51,675 nucleotides of DNA from Hyphochytrium catenoides (GCA_900088475.1 FLMG01000516.1:1-51675), one strand, 5' to 3'; counted from the stretch's first letter, positions 1-12,326 are shown. Notes: a model not told the origin generated them from the letters alone. Numbers and translations are program-made.

Positions 1-1090
1 AGCTAAGATCGTTCGGGCGCTCCTGACCCAAGAAGAGGTCAACAATACTGTTAGACATAAACCCAACCCGCTGACATAAACCCAACGCGCTGCCTGCCAT
101 CGACCCAACGCGCTGCCATAAACCCAACCTGCTGCCATAAACCCAACCCGTTGCCCTAATCCTAACCCGCTGCCATAAACCCAACCCGCTGCCATAAAAA
201 ACCCCACTCGCTGCCATAAACCCAACCCGCTGCCATAAACCCAACCCGATGCCATAAACCCAACCCGCTACCTTAAACCCAACCCGATGCCATAACCCCT
301 ACCCGCTGTCGTAACCCCAACCCGCGATAACGCTAACCTGCTGCCATAACCCTAACCGTTGCCATTACCCCAACCCGCTGACATAAACCCAACCCGCTGA
401 CATAAACCCAACCCGCTGACATAAACCCAACGCGCTGCCATAAACCCAACGCGCTGCCATAAACCCAACCTGCTGCCATAAACCCAACCCGTTGTCATTA
501 TCCTAAGCGGCTGCCATAAAATTAACCTGTTGCCATAAAGCCAACCCGCTGCCATAACTCGCTCCCATAACCCCCTGCTATAACCCGCCGCCATAACCCC
601 AACCCGCTGCTGTAACGCGCTGCCATCACTCGGTTCCCCAACCCGCTGCCATAACCCCAACCCGCTGCCATAACCTGCTGCCATAACCCGCTGCTCTAAC
701 CGCTGCTCTAACCCGCTGCCATAAGCCGCTGCTCTAACTCGCTGCAGTAAACCGCTGCCATAACCCGCTGCTGTAACGCGCTGCCATAACTCGGTGCCAT
801 AAGCCGCTGCCATAACCTGCCGCCATAACCCGCTGCCATAGCCAGCTGCACTTACCCGTTGCCCTAGCCCGCTGCAGCAGCCCGTGCAGCAAACCGCTGG
901 ACTAAAGCGCTGCACTAAGCCGTTGCACTAACCCGCTGCACTATCCCGCTGACCTTACCCGCTGCCCTAACCATAACCCTCTGCGCTTACGATACCGTTG
1001 CCCTAATCATGGCCCATTGTGTTAACCATAATACACTGCCATAACCATAGCCCGCTGCCTTAACCGTAACCCGCTGCCCTAGTCATAGCC
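1..1090. repeat. Subtelomeric degenerate telomere-like tandem array
   Basis: The segment is built from variants of a 19-bp unit, CCATAAACCCAACCCGCTG, mixed with shorter 13-17 bp variants (CCATAACCCGCTG, CCCTAACC-containing units). The core resembles the telomeric hexamer CCCTAA. The C-rich strand runs 5' to 3' away from the left end of the window, the orientation expected just inside a left telomere. A higher-order duplication is visible: the stretch beginning at 113 is closely repeated from about 454, an offset near 341 bp. The long open frame on the minus strand here only translates the repeat and is not a gene. Confidence 0.85.
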
Positions 1091-1743
1091 TGTTGAGGGT
1101 CAAACTTTTCTCTCACGTTCTTTCATCTGACTCTTTGTGGTTGTTCTTTTAACTTTGGTCTTATGTAGGATTATAGGAGAGGTAGAGTTCTAGACTTAGA
1201 GGGAACAGTATTGAGCCCCCCTTTTAGAGAGTCAAAGCTTAGGCCCTTAGATTCGTAGCAAGAGTAAGACTAGTAGCATGTTTCGGTAGAAGTAGAAGTA
1301 GAGTAGGACCGGGCCAGAAGAAGTGTCACCAGGCACGCGCCTTTGACCTGGTCGTAAAGGGTAGCTTAGCTATAGTTTATCTTAGTAGTGAGAAGATTAG
1401 AGTCGTAACGTTACGACGCTGTAAGGTAGACTTTTGAGTAGAGGGTAGTATAGCTCATAGCTAAAGTTAGAGTAGAGCAGAAGAGCAATAGCATCTAGAG
1501 TTAAGATGAGCCGAGCTCTTTGCCGACTTGTCAGTAGTGAGTTCATTCTGCAATTTGTCAAGCACCAGAAAACTCAGCTAGCCAACCTGCTAAAGCGTCT
1601 TTAGCTGCACGGACCTTCATAACAGCTTTACCGCTGTATTAGCTCTTAGACCTGTCTGTGAGGTGATCGGCTTAACCGCTGTTCCTCGTAACTTCCTCTG
1701 TTAGCGCGCCGGTTGGTACGTCGTGACCGGACTGCTCTCAACA
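1091..1743. mobile_element. Solo-LTR-like insertion in the subtelomeric array
   Basis: The telomere-like array stops at 1090 and resumes at 1744. The interruption starts TGTTGAG and ends CTCAACA, a perfect 7-bp terminal inverted repeat with the TG...CA ends of LTRs. It is flanked on both sides by TAGCC (1086-1090 and 1744-1748), a 5-bp direct repeat that fits a retroviral-type integrase target-site duplication. Length (653 bp) fits an LTR. No internal retroelement coding or second LTR is visible, so a solo LTR left by recombination is the simplest reading. Caveat: the host repeat itself often contains ATAGCC, so the duplication is slightly less compelling than in unique DNA. Confidence 0.65.
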
Positions 1744-1850
1744 TAGCCCGCTGCCCTAACCAGAACTCGTTGCCCTAACCATAGCCTGCTGCCCTAACCA
1801 TAAACATATATAACCCGCTGCCCTAAGGATAACCCTAAGCCGTAACAATA
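1744..1850. repeat. Continuation of the subtelomeric array
   Basis: After the LTR-like insertion the array continues with units such as CTGCCCTAACCATAGC and CCCGCTGCCCTAAGG, then decays into unique sequence near 1850. These units match those immediately left of the insertion (about 960-1090), which supports the view that the two parts were once contiguous. Confidence 0.8.
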
Positions 1851-4050
1851 TCCTAGGGGGCGTTGTAACCCCTGCAGCTATCTGCTACTCTGTTCCGTTA
1901 ATACGTTATCCCAATTAGCGTATCACAAACGCATTGCTGGATCACCTGTTTCTGAACAGCTGCCTTACACCTAGCTTATATACAGCTATCTCTATGCACC
2001 CGCTAAACCCTTCCTAATCGTGATAATATAGTTATCAAGCCCCTCTTTAATCCCGACCAAATCTCTCTTCTTTCTTTGTCTTTGTCTGGCTCTCTGACTC
2101 AGTTTACTGACAACTTTATTTTGCGTACTGCGGTCCAGTGCCGGTGTCCATTCCTTTCTGTTCTGTTCTGTTGTGCTCCCTCTTCGTCTTCCATCTTCCG
2201 TTGTGTTAGTTCTTTTTATCTCACTTCCGCGCCCATTGGACTTTTATTCCGCCCTGTGCCATTCTCTGCCGTTCCGTGGCCTCTAACTATCTTGAGCTCT
2301 TACTCTCAAGACCACCTGTTCATCTTACCCGTTATTCACGCCCATCTGTTACTTGAAACTCTATGTCTTCCTTGCCTTGCGTTATTGTTTGATTCCTTCC
2401 GAATCTTCTCCCTGTTTTCCTTCCTAGGCCCCTCTTCTTTGTCGCGGATCTGTAACAAGCAGCGGGGCTGAAGCGGGTGCGAGACCTTATGAATCTTCTG
2501 GCTAGCCGATGTCCAATCAAGATGGAGAGATCTGGGATTCTCTCCGGCTAGTTGGAGATGGTTAGAGCTTCACAGTGCGTCATCGGAAGGGCAGAACAAG
2601 CCAGGAACGGGGAGCTCTTAGAAAGTAAGGAAGGAATAGGAGAGGTCAGCAAGGGAACCACGGAGCGATGGTCAGAGGAGAGCGATCTTCGGGTGTGAAG
2701 AAGAGCAGAGAGATAATGTGTATTAGGCAGTAGTAATGCACGTGAAGATGTACGGATGTAGGCAAGAGCAGCAAGAGACGAGGAGAAGAAGAGAGAATAT
2801 GAGAGAGAGAAGCTACAATAGATGGGTAGGAGCGGTAGAAAGTAGGAACTAACAAGCAGGCAGTGGAAGTCAGACAGGATTTGGCTATATCTTTGTAACG
2901 CGAACACGCCACTTCCTGCTAGAAGACCGCTGGGTTGACTAACTGCTTTGAAGCTGCAAGGAGGCTCTTCTGACTATTGGGCTGCCGGCTCAGATTAGTT
3001 CTCTTAGCAGGTTCATTATCGGTCGGCCGTTAGCTGGAGCTTACTGCGGCTTCATAAACCAGTCTGCAGACTCGATTTGTGGCACAGTCTCGGTTAATCC
3101 CGAGAGTGTCTCAGTATTCAATACTCATCTATATCTGTTCCTAACCTATATTGATCGCAGACTGCTGTCCCTCCAGACCTTCTATGTTCTCTACTTTCGG
3201 GTCGGGCTCAACACTAGAAAGCGACTTGTATAGAACGAGATCGCAGATTGGAATTGTGCTGAAATAGCGGGCCTTATGAGTCTGTAGGGACAGACACGAG
3301 GATGCCCTATAAGCTCTATAATAGGCTAGGTTGGTACCCTAAGGCAAGGATGAAGATGAGGGTTCAGAGATAGATATAGTCTTCATGTCTGCAATGACGC
3401 GAAGGAGGCTGCACAACTCCGTTACTGACAACGCTGGAGTAGTCCTTGCAGGATTGGCCTCCGTTTGTGAAATACACTCGACCAACGGTCCTTGTCGGAG
3501 CGAACCTCTTCTTCCACTTAGTAATAGATACATGTACTAGAAAGCTTGTCGTAAAAGCTCCCATTGCATTAATATACATATCATGTTCAAGCACAATTGT
3601 TGGTTATCATAGAGATCTTGTAGGCAATCTTAATATAATAGTTGCACCGCAGCGTCAAGAGACGTGCAACAGAACGTTCAACTGGGTAACAGTGAAGAAG
3701 TCCTCCCTTTGTTGCATTGCTGCGGCTCGCCTTGCTAGCGAAACTTTCCTGTCACCAAGCTCCGGTTCGTTCTTCTCCTTGTGTTTCTTCTTTCTTCTTC
3801 CTCCTCCTTTCCCTTTGACATGCCGAATAACTTTAATGATACTATGGCCGTTTGTTGTGATTAGACGCCTCCCCTGCGTCCACTGTGAGTGCCCGCACTT
3901 TCCTTATGGGAAGTCTTAGTAAAGGTATACCTGAACAGTCTTGTCCTCTCGACAACAACGCTTGAAATTCACCATTTCACAACCCGCAAAAGCGGCAGGA
4001 ACACTATTAGTCGTGGAGATGACCAGTGGCCACCGCCGTCATTCATCAAT
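1851..4050. other. No gene recognised; unique to low-complexity DNA
   Basis: Open frames here (for example 2076-2471 and 3446-3919 on the plus strand) are short, Ser/Leu/Phe-rich products of pyrimidine-rich DNA. They show no domain, no recognisable splice continuation and no similarity I can name. The segment may hold decayed transposon sequence, but no terminal repeats or conserved motifs were seen. Confidence 0.5.
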
Positions 4051-4059
4051 TCATTAGTG

Positions 4060-4960
4060 TTAACAAGCACCAAAAGAAGCAGACAGGAGAAGACAGACCG
4101 TAGCCGGAGCCAGGTGGAAGCAGGAGGTAGGAGGAGTAGGAGATAGAAAATGCAGGTGAAAGTCGGAAGCAGCAGTAGGAGGGGCGAGGCGGCAGGGCTG
4201 TAGAAGGCAAGAGGCAGGAGGTAATGAGGCATTAGTAATAAGGGTAGGAGGCGGTCGAAGGGGGCATGAAGTCCAAAGCAGGTGCAACAAGAGGCATTAC
4301 GAGAAGTAGAAAGTAGCAGCAGCAGGAGGGAGCAGAAGAATTGGGAGGTTTAGGGGTCAATAAGCAAGGCAGGCGGCAGCAGCACCGGGTACGAGGCGGA
4401 AAGCAGCAGCATCAGGCAGGAACCAAGCAGGAGTTAGGTAGGCAACAGCAGGAGACTGGACGCAACGGGCAGTAGCAAGAAGCAGCAACATTGAGTAACA
4501 GCAGACTAGAGGAGACAGCGGACCGTAGGAGACAGGAGGCAGCAGCAGGACTGTAGCCGGTTATTAATTAGCAGCAGAAGGAAGCATCATGGCGCAGCAG
4601 CAGGGAGAAAGGGGCATAGCGTCAGGGCAGTAGGAGACAGGGGGCAAGCCACAATACGAGACAGGGAGCACGAAGAAGGCTACACTAGGTGACTGCAAGG
4701 TTGTAGTAGTGGATATAATGAGGAGGAGCCCAACAACAGATTTTGTTATTAGGAGACAGCACCAGGACGCAAACACAGCAGGACAAGTAGGGGCAAGAGG
4801 CAGGACACCATATTGGAAGACAGGAGACTCCGGACAGAAGGCAGGGACACTGGGCAGCATCACGAGGCAAATGGCCTTGCCAGTGCAGCCAGCCATAAAG
4901 GCAGTACAGGCAGAGGCAGGAGACAGTACGCAAGAAGATAGGAGGCAGGAGGCACTCTCT
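4060..4960. repeat. Purine-rich GCAG/GGAG low-complexity repeat region
   Basis: About 900 bp dominated by irregularly repeated short words such as GCAGGAGG, GGAGACAG and GCAGCAGCAGGA on the plus strand. It looks like a decayed minisatellite or CAG/GGA-rich simple repeat. Open frames across it are repeat translations (Pro/Leu/Ser-rich on the minus strand) and are not called as genes. Confidence 0.6.
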
Positions 4961-7900
4961 AATTCCTCTCTTTGTCTCTTTGCAACTCTATTCGCCTCTC
5001 CATATGTCTCTTTTCTCTAAATGTTTCTCTATATGTTAGTCCGTCCTCGCAAGTCCATCTGACCCACCCTAACCCTAAGCCTCTCTGTCTCTGTGTCTCT
5101 CTGTCACTCTGTCACTCTCTCCATACACTCTTTTTGTTTTTTATACGTGTCATTGTCGCCTGATGGCTCTCTCTATCCTTCTATCCTTGCCTCCTCTCAC
5201 TCTCTAGGTCCCGTCCGTGCATCTTCAATTGTCTAGACCTTGAAAGTGGAGCCAATCAGAAAGATAATATTTTCCGGGAATATCAGCTGGTTGAGGACCG
5301 CACTAGGACGGCAGACAGCCCCTTGTTGGTAATACGAAAGCTACCGGTGTCGGCCCTTCATATCATAGACTTATAAGGACGCCGTAAGATTAAGAGCAGA
5401 CGACAGAAAAAACAGTTGTGAAGGACGATTTGGAAACGGCAAACGAAGAAGAGAAAGAATGGAACCAAAGGAACGTGTGACGGAGCGACGTTTATGCTGA
5501 GAGATTTAGCTGTAACGCGATCAAGTAAGACGAAGATAGACCTGAATAGAGACGACGGGTACCACCTACGAGTGTTGCTTACAGACATATAAAAACACCG
5601 TAAGGGACACAGAGAGGCGGTAGTAGACTGAATAATCCTTCAGTAGAGAGAGGAGGTTAGGGGATGGTATGAACTCCACTGAGCAAGAGATGAGGACACA
5701 ACGAGCCGGGAGGAGGTGTTGATGATTTCATAAAGCAGCAGAGAGAGAGAGGATGGAGGGAGAAAGTGTAGGAGATACCAGGAGGTGCTTACCTGCCAGA
5801 AAGGGTCGAGAATAGGTTGGGAGAAAGTGAGAGTGGTGGCAAAGAGAGGTCATCAGTGGAAGAACTAAGTAATGGGGGAGCGGGAGCATAGCTATTACCG
5901 AAGGAGGAGGGGCGAGCAGATACATCAGGGGCGGAAGTGCTAGTCAGAAAAAAGAAACGGAGGAGGAAAGGGGATATCTTAGCTTCCACTAATAAGGCTA
6001 ATAAAACAGAAGAGAAATATAAAAAAGAAGAGGATCGTTAAAGGAAGGGAAATGGGACGGCAGGGTCCAAATCGGGGAGAGCTAAGGAGCTCAGGTAAGG
6101 GAGAACAAGAAGGAGAGGGGAAGCGGAAAGAGCGATCCATTGAGAAGGAGAGGAAAAGATTAAGCGAAGTACAGAGATTGAGAAATGGAACAAATGCAAA
6201 ATGAGAGACCTCTATAGACTAGATTGGACCGCGAGAGGGAGGAACTAAGCGATGAAGGGCTTCCCATGAAAGGACAAAGCGGCCTAAGCGTCTAGCTCCT
6301 CGGAGAGCGTGTTAAATGTGCACTTCCTCAACTACTGACCAACCACCTGATCCGCTGGGTGAGGATCGGCCGGTGTATGGGATGCTGTCTCTCCTCTTTG
6401 AGGCTATTCTTAGGACGGGTTCCTGACTCGAAGAGTCAACGCACGGCTCTGACGACGGATGCTCTCTTTCTTTTCCCATTCTGCCCCTCTTCCTGTTGTT
6501 TGCATGTTTTTAGGATAGCCTGTTGATACAACCTCTCTTGGTTTCATGCTACTACTACTCTATCTTTGCATTCTGGGGTAGCCTGATGACTCTCTCGTGA
6601 GGGAGACTCTTTCTTCTCGCTCTGTATCGCAATTAATAAACTTCTTTCTGAAGTAGACGGCAATTTGTTAATTTCGCGTTTACCCGCGGAGTCTTCCTCT
6701 GCGTGGTGCTTGTCTGAACTGAGGCCTGGCCAGCCAAGGTGCAGACAGAGCACCTTCCCTCTCTCGATCCGCCTCAGTCTCTTATACTACAGATCAAGAG
6801 CGAGCAAGGGAGATGCTGTCCAGAAAGTGGCGCTAACTTTTGATGGCCAGGAGAGCAAGGTACATGATACACTTCAATGGGAGCGTGAGCGAAGAGGGGC
6901 GAATAACATGGGTGCGAGGGAGCACGGAAGAGGCCAGATTAAGACGAGAGATAATAGCAACGTCATAACATACATCAGTGCCCTAAGCTAAGACCGAGTA
7001 GATCGCACTACTACCGCTATCTGTACCATAATAACATGGACGATAGGAGACAGTGGAAAGCATGAAAGCATGGAAAAGAGGGGAATGCCCGAGCGACTGA
7101 ACATGGTTTAGAGGAGTGTGCATTAATAAGGCCGCCGGGACAGAGCAGAGAACCAATGCAAGGAAGCAAAATGAGAGAATACAATGACAATCAATGGAAG
7201 AAGGTGGAAGGAGGAGGGCGAAACAGCTGACAACCACCACTTAGGAAACCAGATAGATAGAGAAAAAGAACAGCAGTGGGCTGGACTGGGCGACAGAAAC
7301 CAAATCAGCTACAGAAAAAGGCATGAACGGAGAGGAGAAGGCATGGACTTAGAAGCGACGGCGAAAGGGACGCAGAGAGGTAAAGAGAAAAAGAGAGAGA
7401 ATCATAGCGGTAGGTGCATAAGTATGGAGAGAGATGGAGGGGAGAGAAAGAGAAAGAGAGGAGACGAAGGGGGAATGGCAAAAGGGGAGGGAGTGAGTGA
7501 GTGACGGTAGTAGTCGTTGGCATGATGACGATACTCCTGCAGGGGGAACCCCCTCCAGGCATGGCTAGGAGGCAATACCAAAGAGAGATGGCGAGCGGAG
7601 AAAACCCGGGCCACTTTTGTGGTAGAGTTAGCTTCACTCAAAATCGCGTCGGAGCAAGGGTAAACGAGAATAATAAGAGAACGAAGAGACGAAGGTGCTG
7701 TGCTAGAGATTAAAGAGCCAAGCCTAACCCTAATGAAAGAAGGAAGAGAGTGTGGACCCCTGAGAGCCAAGCATCAGAGAAGAGTGGCAGAAATAGATTA
7801 AGACGGGAACAATTTGGGAGGAAAGACGGAGGAGGAGAGTCGCTTTGCATGAGACCAGAAAGAGGAACAGTAAGTGTGAGCGAGGTACACAGAGGAAGAC

Positions 7901-8560
7901 TGGTAGAGATATCATGAGGCCAGAGATTGATATAGAAAGAAACGAAGAGAGTAGGTTCCACCTGACTGGATAAAGTGTTCAACTCTGCTAACCCTACTTA
8001 GCACAACAACTAGAATATCTAAGAGTTTCTGATTTCATGATCCTCATGTCCATCAATAAAACCAGCCTGCGCCACCCGGCGATTCCTAGGTCGGTGCGGG
8101 ATAAAGACTGTTTTAGCTGAGAGATATGGAAGACCAGATGCCGGTAAGAGTCGGACATGCGCCAGGTTCGTTCATCCGTGCCCAAAGGCATGCCAGCCAC
8201 CTTTTGGACAGCTACTGGCTGCTGTCATGAGCTAACTTACGATCCTAGCGAAGTTGTTACGCCTCCAGGTTGCTGCCAGGTGGCAGCCAGGGCCGGTCAA
8301 CAGCCATGAAGCAATAGCCAAGGAACTTGCGATGTAGCTGCTGGTATGCGGACCAGCCCGAAAGAAATAACCGGTTGAGGGAAGCCATCAGTGAAGGTCG
8401 ATCCCCTCGCGGGCTCTTCTGTTTCCAGAGGCGGAAGGGCCGTACTATGTAACACCCTGTCTTCGCCTGCAGCAGCCGAGAGAGGCAGGCGGCGGAAGTG
8501 CCTCTTGTACCTTCGACAACTTCTATCGTTGGCCCCACTGCTCCATACGCTTCCAGTGCC
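4961..8560. other. No gene recognised
   Basis: A long stretch of short, compositionally biased open frames: Ser/Leu/Pro-rich where the strand is pyrimidine-rich, Arg/Glu/Lys-rich where it is purine-rich (for example 7184-7504). I found no domain, no convincing exon series and no RNA gene. It is probably gene-poor subtelomeric sequence. Confidence 0.5.
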
Positions 8561-8641
8561 ACTGGCCAAATGCGTCTTTTTTCTCTTTCTTTTTCCTGTT
8601 CCTCACCACCATCAATCCCATACTTTCTTTCCCCAAACTCG

Positions 8642-8683
<42 letters not shown>

Positions 8684-9470
8684 TCTCTCTGCTGTACTCT
8701 CTCTGGCTCTTCATTCTATTTCTTCTCTCTCTTTTTTCTCTCTCTCTTCTCAATGTTCTTTTCGCTCTCACTTTCCTCTCCTTCTCTCTTCGCTTCCCCT
8801 AAGTCCACACCTCTCTGTTCTCTTTCTCTTGATTCGTCTTTTTCCTGGTCCTCAAATACTTATTGGTATGCGAAAGCCCTCAAGGGTTTATCTTCTATAG
8901 GGCAGCTTCGCATAGAAATTTTTTAAGGATATTTCTGGCTTCTCCATTTTCCTGGCTACAGTCTCTCTCTCTCTCTTTTTATCTCTGGCTTTCCTCTTTT
9001 GCTGCTCCGCTGGAGAACACTTTCAGTCTCTAACGACTGTCTTTCTCTCTTTACTCCCTCTTCTCTTGAACACTCCCCACTTTCTTCTATTCTTCTTTTT
9101 ACCGTAAGATCCATTCCGCCGAGCCACCACTCATCTGTTCTGCTGGTGGGAAGTCTCTCTTTCTCTCTCATTATTTCCCACCATCCCCTGCAAGTGCTAT
9201 TGTTTGTCCCGTTGTCCTCCCGACCGCTTCCGGAAAAGAGGAACAAGAGCCTCAGATGGAGCTCTCTGCACCCTCCTCCCTTCGTCATCCCACCTTGTCT
9301 CTCTCCTCGGGTAATGACAGCAAAAGCACAGATCTTCCAATGCAATTCTGGGTCAAAAGACGGGAGAACCTGTCCCTCAAGGGCAGACGCGTCTTCTGTT
9401 CCTCTTCCTCTATTTTTTTTTCTCTTCTTAGTCCTTCCTTTCACGAATTCTTCTTCCTCCTGGTGATAGA
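8561..9470. repeat. Pyrimidine-rich region with a CT microsatellite
   Basis: The plus strand is strongly CT-rich. It includes an almost pure (CT)n run at about 8647-8680 and shorter CT runs near 8960 and 9160. The overlapping open frames (8391-8900, 8498-8926, 8956-9507, 8999-9466) are Ser/Leu or Arg/Glu repeats produced by this bias and are not supported as genes. Confidence 0.75.
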
Positions 9471-11362
9471 TTATATTATGGTCTTCTCGTTCTGGGCCCA
9501 TGGTCACTCCAGGAGATCCAGGGAAAGGTTAGGCCCAATTACCGATGAACGCTCACCTACCAAGTAAGGAAAGGGTTCTGAGAACGAGAGGAGTGAAGAA
9601 AGAGTTGATCAGTCATGTGCTGACTAGAGCTACTACCAGATAACCAAGTTCCTTACGTCTATAATCAGGGAACCGCCCACTCTCAGCACGAAACAGTGGT
9701 TGTACAACCAGCCTACAACAGATTTCGCTCCCTTCCTCAGCGGTAGTACAAGAAGGAACGTAATAATAGAGTCAAGGTTATTTGCCAGACTCAAGGTTGC
9801 CTTCTCAGACCTTTAACTTTAACATGGGAGACCTTCTTTTGGGGGAAGCTGCAACCCTGAAACTTACAAGGAGGGAGGCACGACATTGAAATTGGGCTCA
9901 GAGCGAGCGATTTATGCGGTAACGCGCTCATTGTTTACTTACCTGCCGTTCTTTACTCATACCAGCCATTTTTTATCGAATATTGATATCTGCGCCGGTC
10001 TGGTCTGTTGGTGGCTGTGTAGCACCAGGTGTCGGGTGCAAGTTTCTGGTGGTGGGTTCACTTATTAGGTGCGAGGTGCAACTGCCTTTCCCCACTCGTC
10101 TTCATGAGTGCTCCCCTCTTTTTTCTCTTTTGACTACTGATGATTGAGTGGTGATTGATTGGCCATTAATTCTCGCTCGTAGTAGTTGCCTCTTCTTCGT
10201 AGTCAATATCGGCTCGTGGTGGACTTTATTATCATTACCGGTAGTCGTACTACTGTTTATCCTCCTCATCAGTTATACTACCCTTGTTGATAATAGTAGT
10301 GTGGCGTGTCGTAGTGATAGTAGCGCAAGTACAATAATCCGGAAGGGCGACGGCGAAGAAGATCGAAAGAACTAACTGTTGTGCAGCAGCACGATACCGA
10401 TCAACCTTTGACGAACAACATTCTTTTCGATAAATCAACGGCGGCGGAGAACGTCCTTAGTTATTATCAGGTGGCATGATGATGGACCGGCGGTGGCGGA
10501 GTCAGCAACTATAGACGTTCTTTACATGCAGCTTCGGTTCACTACTCGTACTGCTCTACCACTACTGTAGCACAAACCCTACTATGGATGGGTATGGAAG
10601 AAGAAAGAGGAGGGAGGCATTTACTACTAGGAACCTTTACTTGTACTGTCCCCAGCGACGGTTTTGGAGGGCCCATTGTCCCTGAGGTGCGCTGTACGGG
10701 TTCGGAGCTTCTGATGGTACTGAGGGTGTGCTCCCAGCCGTTAGCGCCTAGGACCGCACGGATGTCACAAGCTGTTCTGTTCTTCACTTCACCTCTTCAC
10801 TCCCTGTCGTTGCCTTCACTCTTCCTTCCATGATGATGACAGCATGATATGATGATCATCGCCGCATCGCCGCTGGCGAACACCCTTTCACAGCTGTCCT
10901 GAAACACCGCCACCCTCCTCTGAGGATACAGACAGACATCTTTAAGCTGAAGATGAAGATACTCTAACTGCCTCAGCGCTTTAACTGCCTCAGCGCCCAC
11001 CTGAGAGAACATTTCGCGTTTAATTAGCACAAAATCAGCAGTGGCTGGTGGGCTAATCTGTTCTCAAGTGCTCCGTTCCGGAAGAGAAACAGGGGATCTT
11101 CACTCTAATATCTTTTAGCCTTTGATCTGGAGGTAGAGAGAATTGGATTTCATCAGGTGACACTAGTGCTACACGTCTCAGCAGTTGGCAAAGCCGACAA
11201 ATACCAAAATCGTTGCCCAGATTGGCTCCAGAACTCTTCACTGCATGCAAATAGAGAGCGCACGACAAGTGGGCCGTCGTTGGCAGTGTACCATACTACG
11301 CCAGGTCCATTCCTTAGAGGCTGGCCGTACCCACCGATTCCAAGGGCCAGCTCATTACAAAG
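9471..11362. other. No confident gene; one weak minus-strand exon candidate
   Basis: Mostly unassignable sequence. The only stretch that looks somewhat protein-like is on the minus strand at about 10855-11010. It follows a possible acceptor (TTCTCTCAG) and encodes an amphipathic segment containing ALRQLEYLHLQLKD, with a small internal duplication of GCTGAGGCAGTTA. No partner exons, start or known domain could be established, so no gene is called. Confidence 0.35.
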
Positions 11363-12326
11363 ATGCCCGTTGGGGGGAAGCTGGTCTTGAAAGGCCAGTC
11401 CGTAGTGACCAAGAAGAAGTAAGTCAACATCAGTTCGTGTCTTTCTATCATCTCTGTAAGCCGGGAGCTAAATGGTATTCTTTTGCGAGTAGAAAGAAGA
11501 CGAAGAAGCGAGAAAGACCCCACGCAGGTGAAGGGGAAGGCCCGGATGGTACTGCCAATGAAGAGACGGAGCTTGTAAAGCAAAAGGGAACTGGAAGAAT
11601 CATCACGAGCGGTACTTCTGTCCATGGCCACGGGACGAAGTTTCTGCATGAACTGGACATTGGCGACGCTATAGTTATTGTCCATCCAACAACGTAAGCG
11701 TGGCAATGTGTTCCACCTGCGTCCTAGATTGTAACACCCCTCCACCAGGCTGACTGAAGAGACTCGCATAGTCCGAATGGTCCTCAGTGACATGTCAATA
11801 TCAATAAGGTATCACTGTTGCAACTGAAAGAGTGGACCGACCCAGACAGCGCTAATCTAATCTACCTCCTTTAAGTTCACCGTTTAGCAGCGATCTGATC
11901 AGTACTACGGCTTTCCACTACATCAAGGCCCCCAAGGATGAGTCGCAGGGCCAATCCCAGGAGGTAAGCACACGACGTCCCGCAGACAGGGTCATTATGA
12001 GTGTTCACCAACGCCGCGACTTACTCACCAGACACTTAAGAAGCAAAAGATGGAGGATGAATTGAAAAGCGCCTATGGAACGTATGCTGGTGGGACGTCG
12101 GCCGGGTCCACAATGACATATAGAGTTAAGAAGGGCGGTGGAGGGGGAGGAGGCGCCTACGGAGGCTACAGTTTGGTTCGGATGGTAAGCAATGTCCAAT
12201 CGCCCTAGATATCTGGCAAGAGCTAGCTAACTGTTGCCCGTGTGACCGAAGTCGGTGGACCAACCTATGTCAAGGGAGGCGCTTCTGGACATGAGATCTA
12301 AGAAGAAGTCCGACAGACTCTGCTAG
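11363..12326 (+). CDS. Conserved small protein with FRG1-like N- and C-terminal motifs, function unknown
   Basis: Six exons join in frame to about 206 aa: 11363-11418, 11493-11693, 11749-11808, 11888-11963, 12032-12184, 12252-12326. The protein starts MPVGGKLVLKG and runs into a Lys-rich stretch. A central segment contains GTGRIITSGTSVHGHGT and looks beta-rich. A Gly-rich linker follows, and the C-terminus is SREALLDMRSKKKSDRLC. The 'KLVLKG + poly-Lys' start and 'LLD-R-K-K-DR-C' end resemble the two ends of FRG1, a nucleolar/spliceosome-associated protein, but the centre does not look like the FRG1 fascin-like fold. The role is therefore inferred only loosely as nuclear RNA-associated. The ATG was chosen because it begins the conserved-looking motif. 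The gene is tail-to-tail with SKI8, 206 bp away. Confidence 0.75.

Noticed and set aside
352-915. 187-residue minus-strand open frame in the subtelomere
   Set aside because: Its Gly/Tyr/Gln/Arg-rich sequence is a direct translation of the telomere-like tandem repeat.
8391-9507. Several overlapping frames of 100-183 residues on both strands
   Set aside because: All are Ser/Leu/Phe or Arg/Glu/Lys-rich products of CT/GA-biased DNA, with no domain or splice structure.
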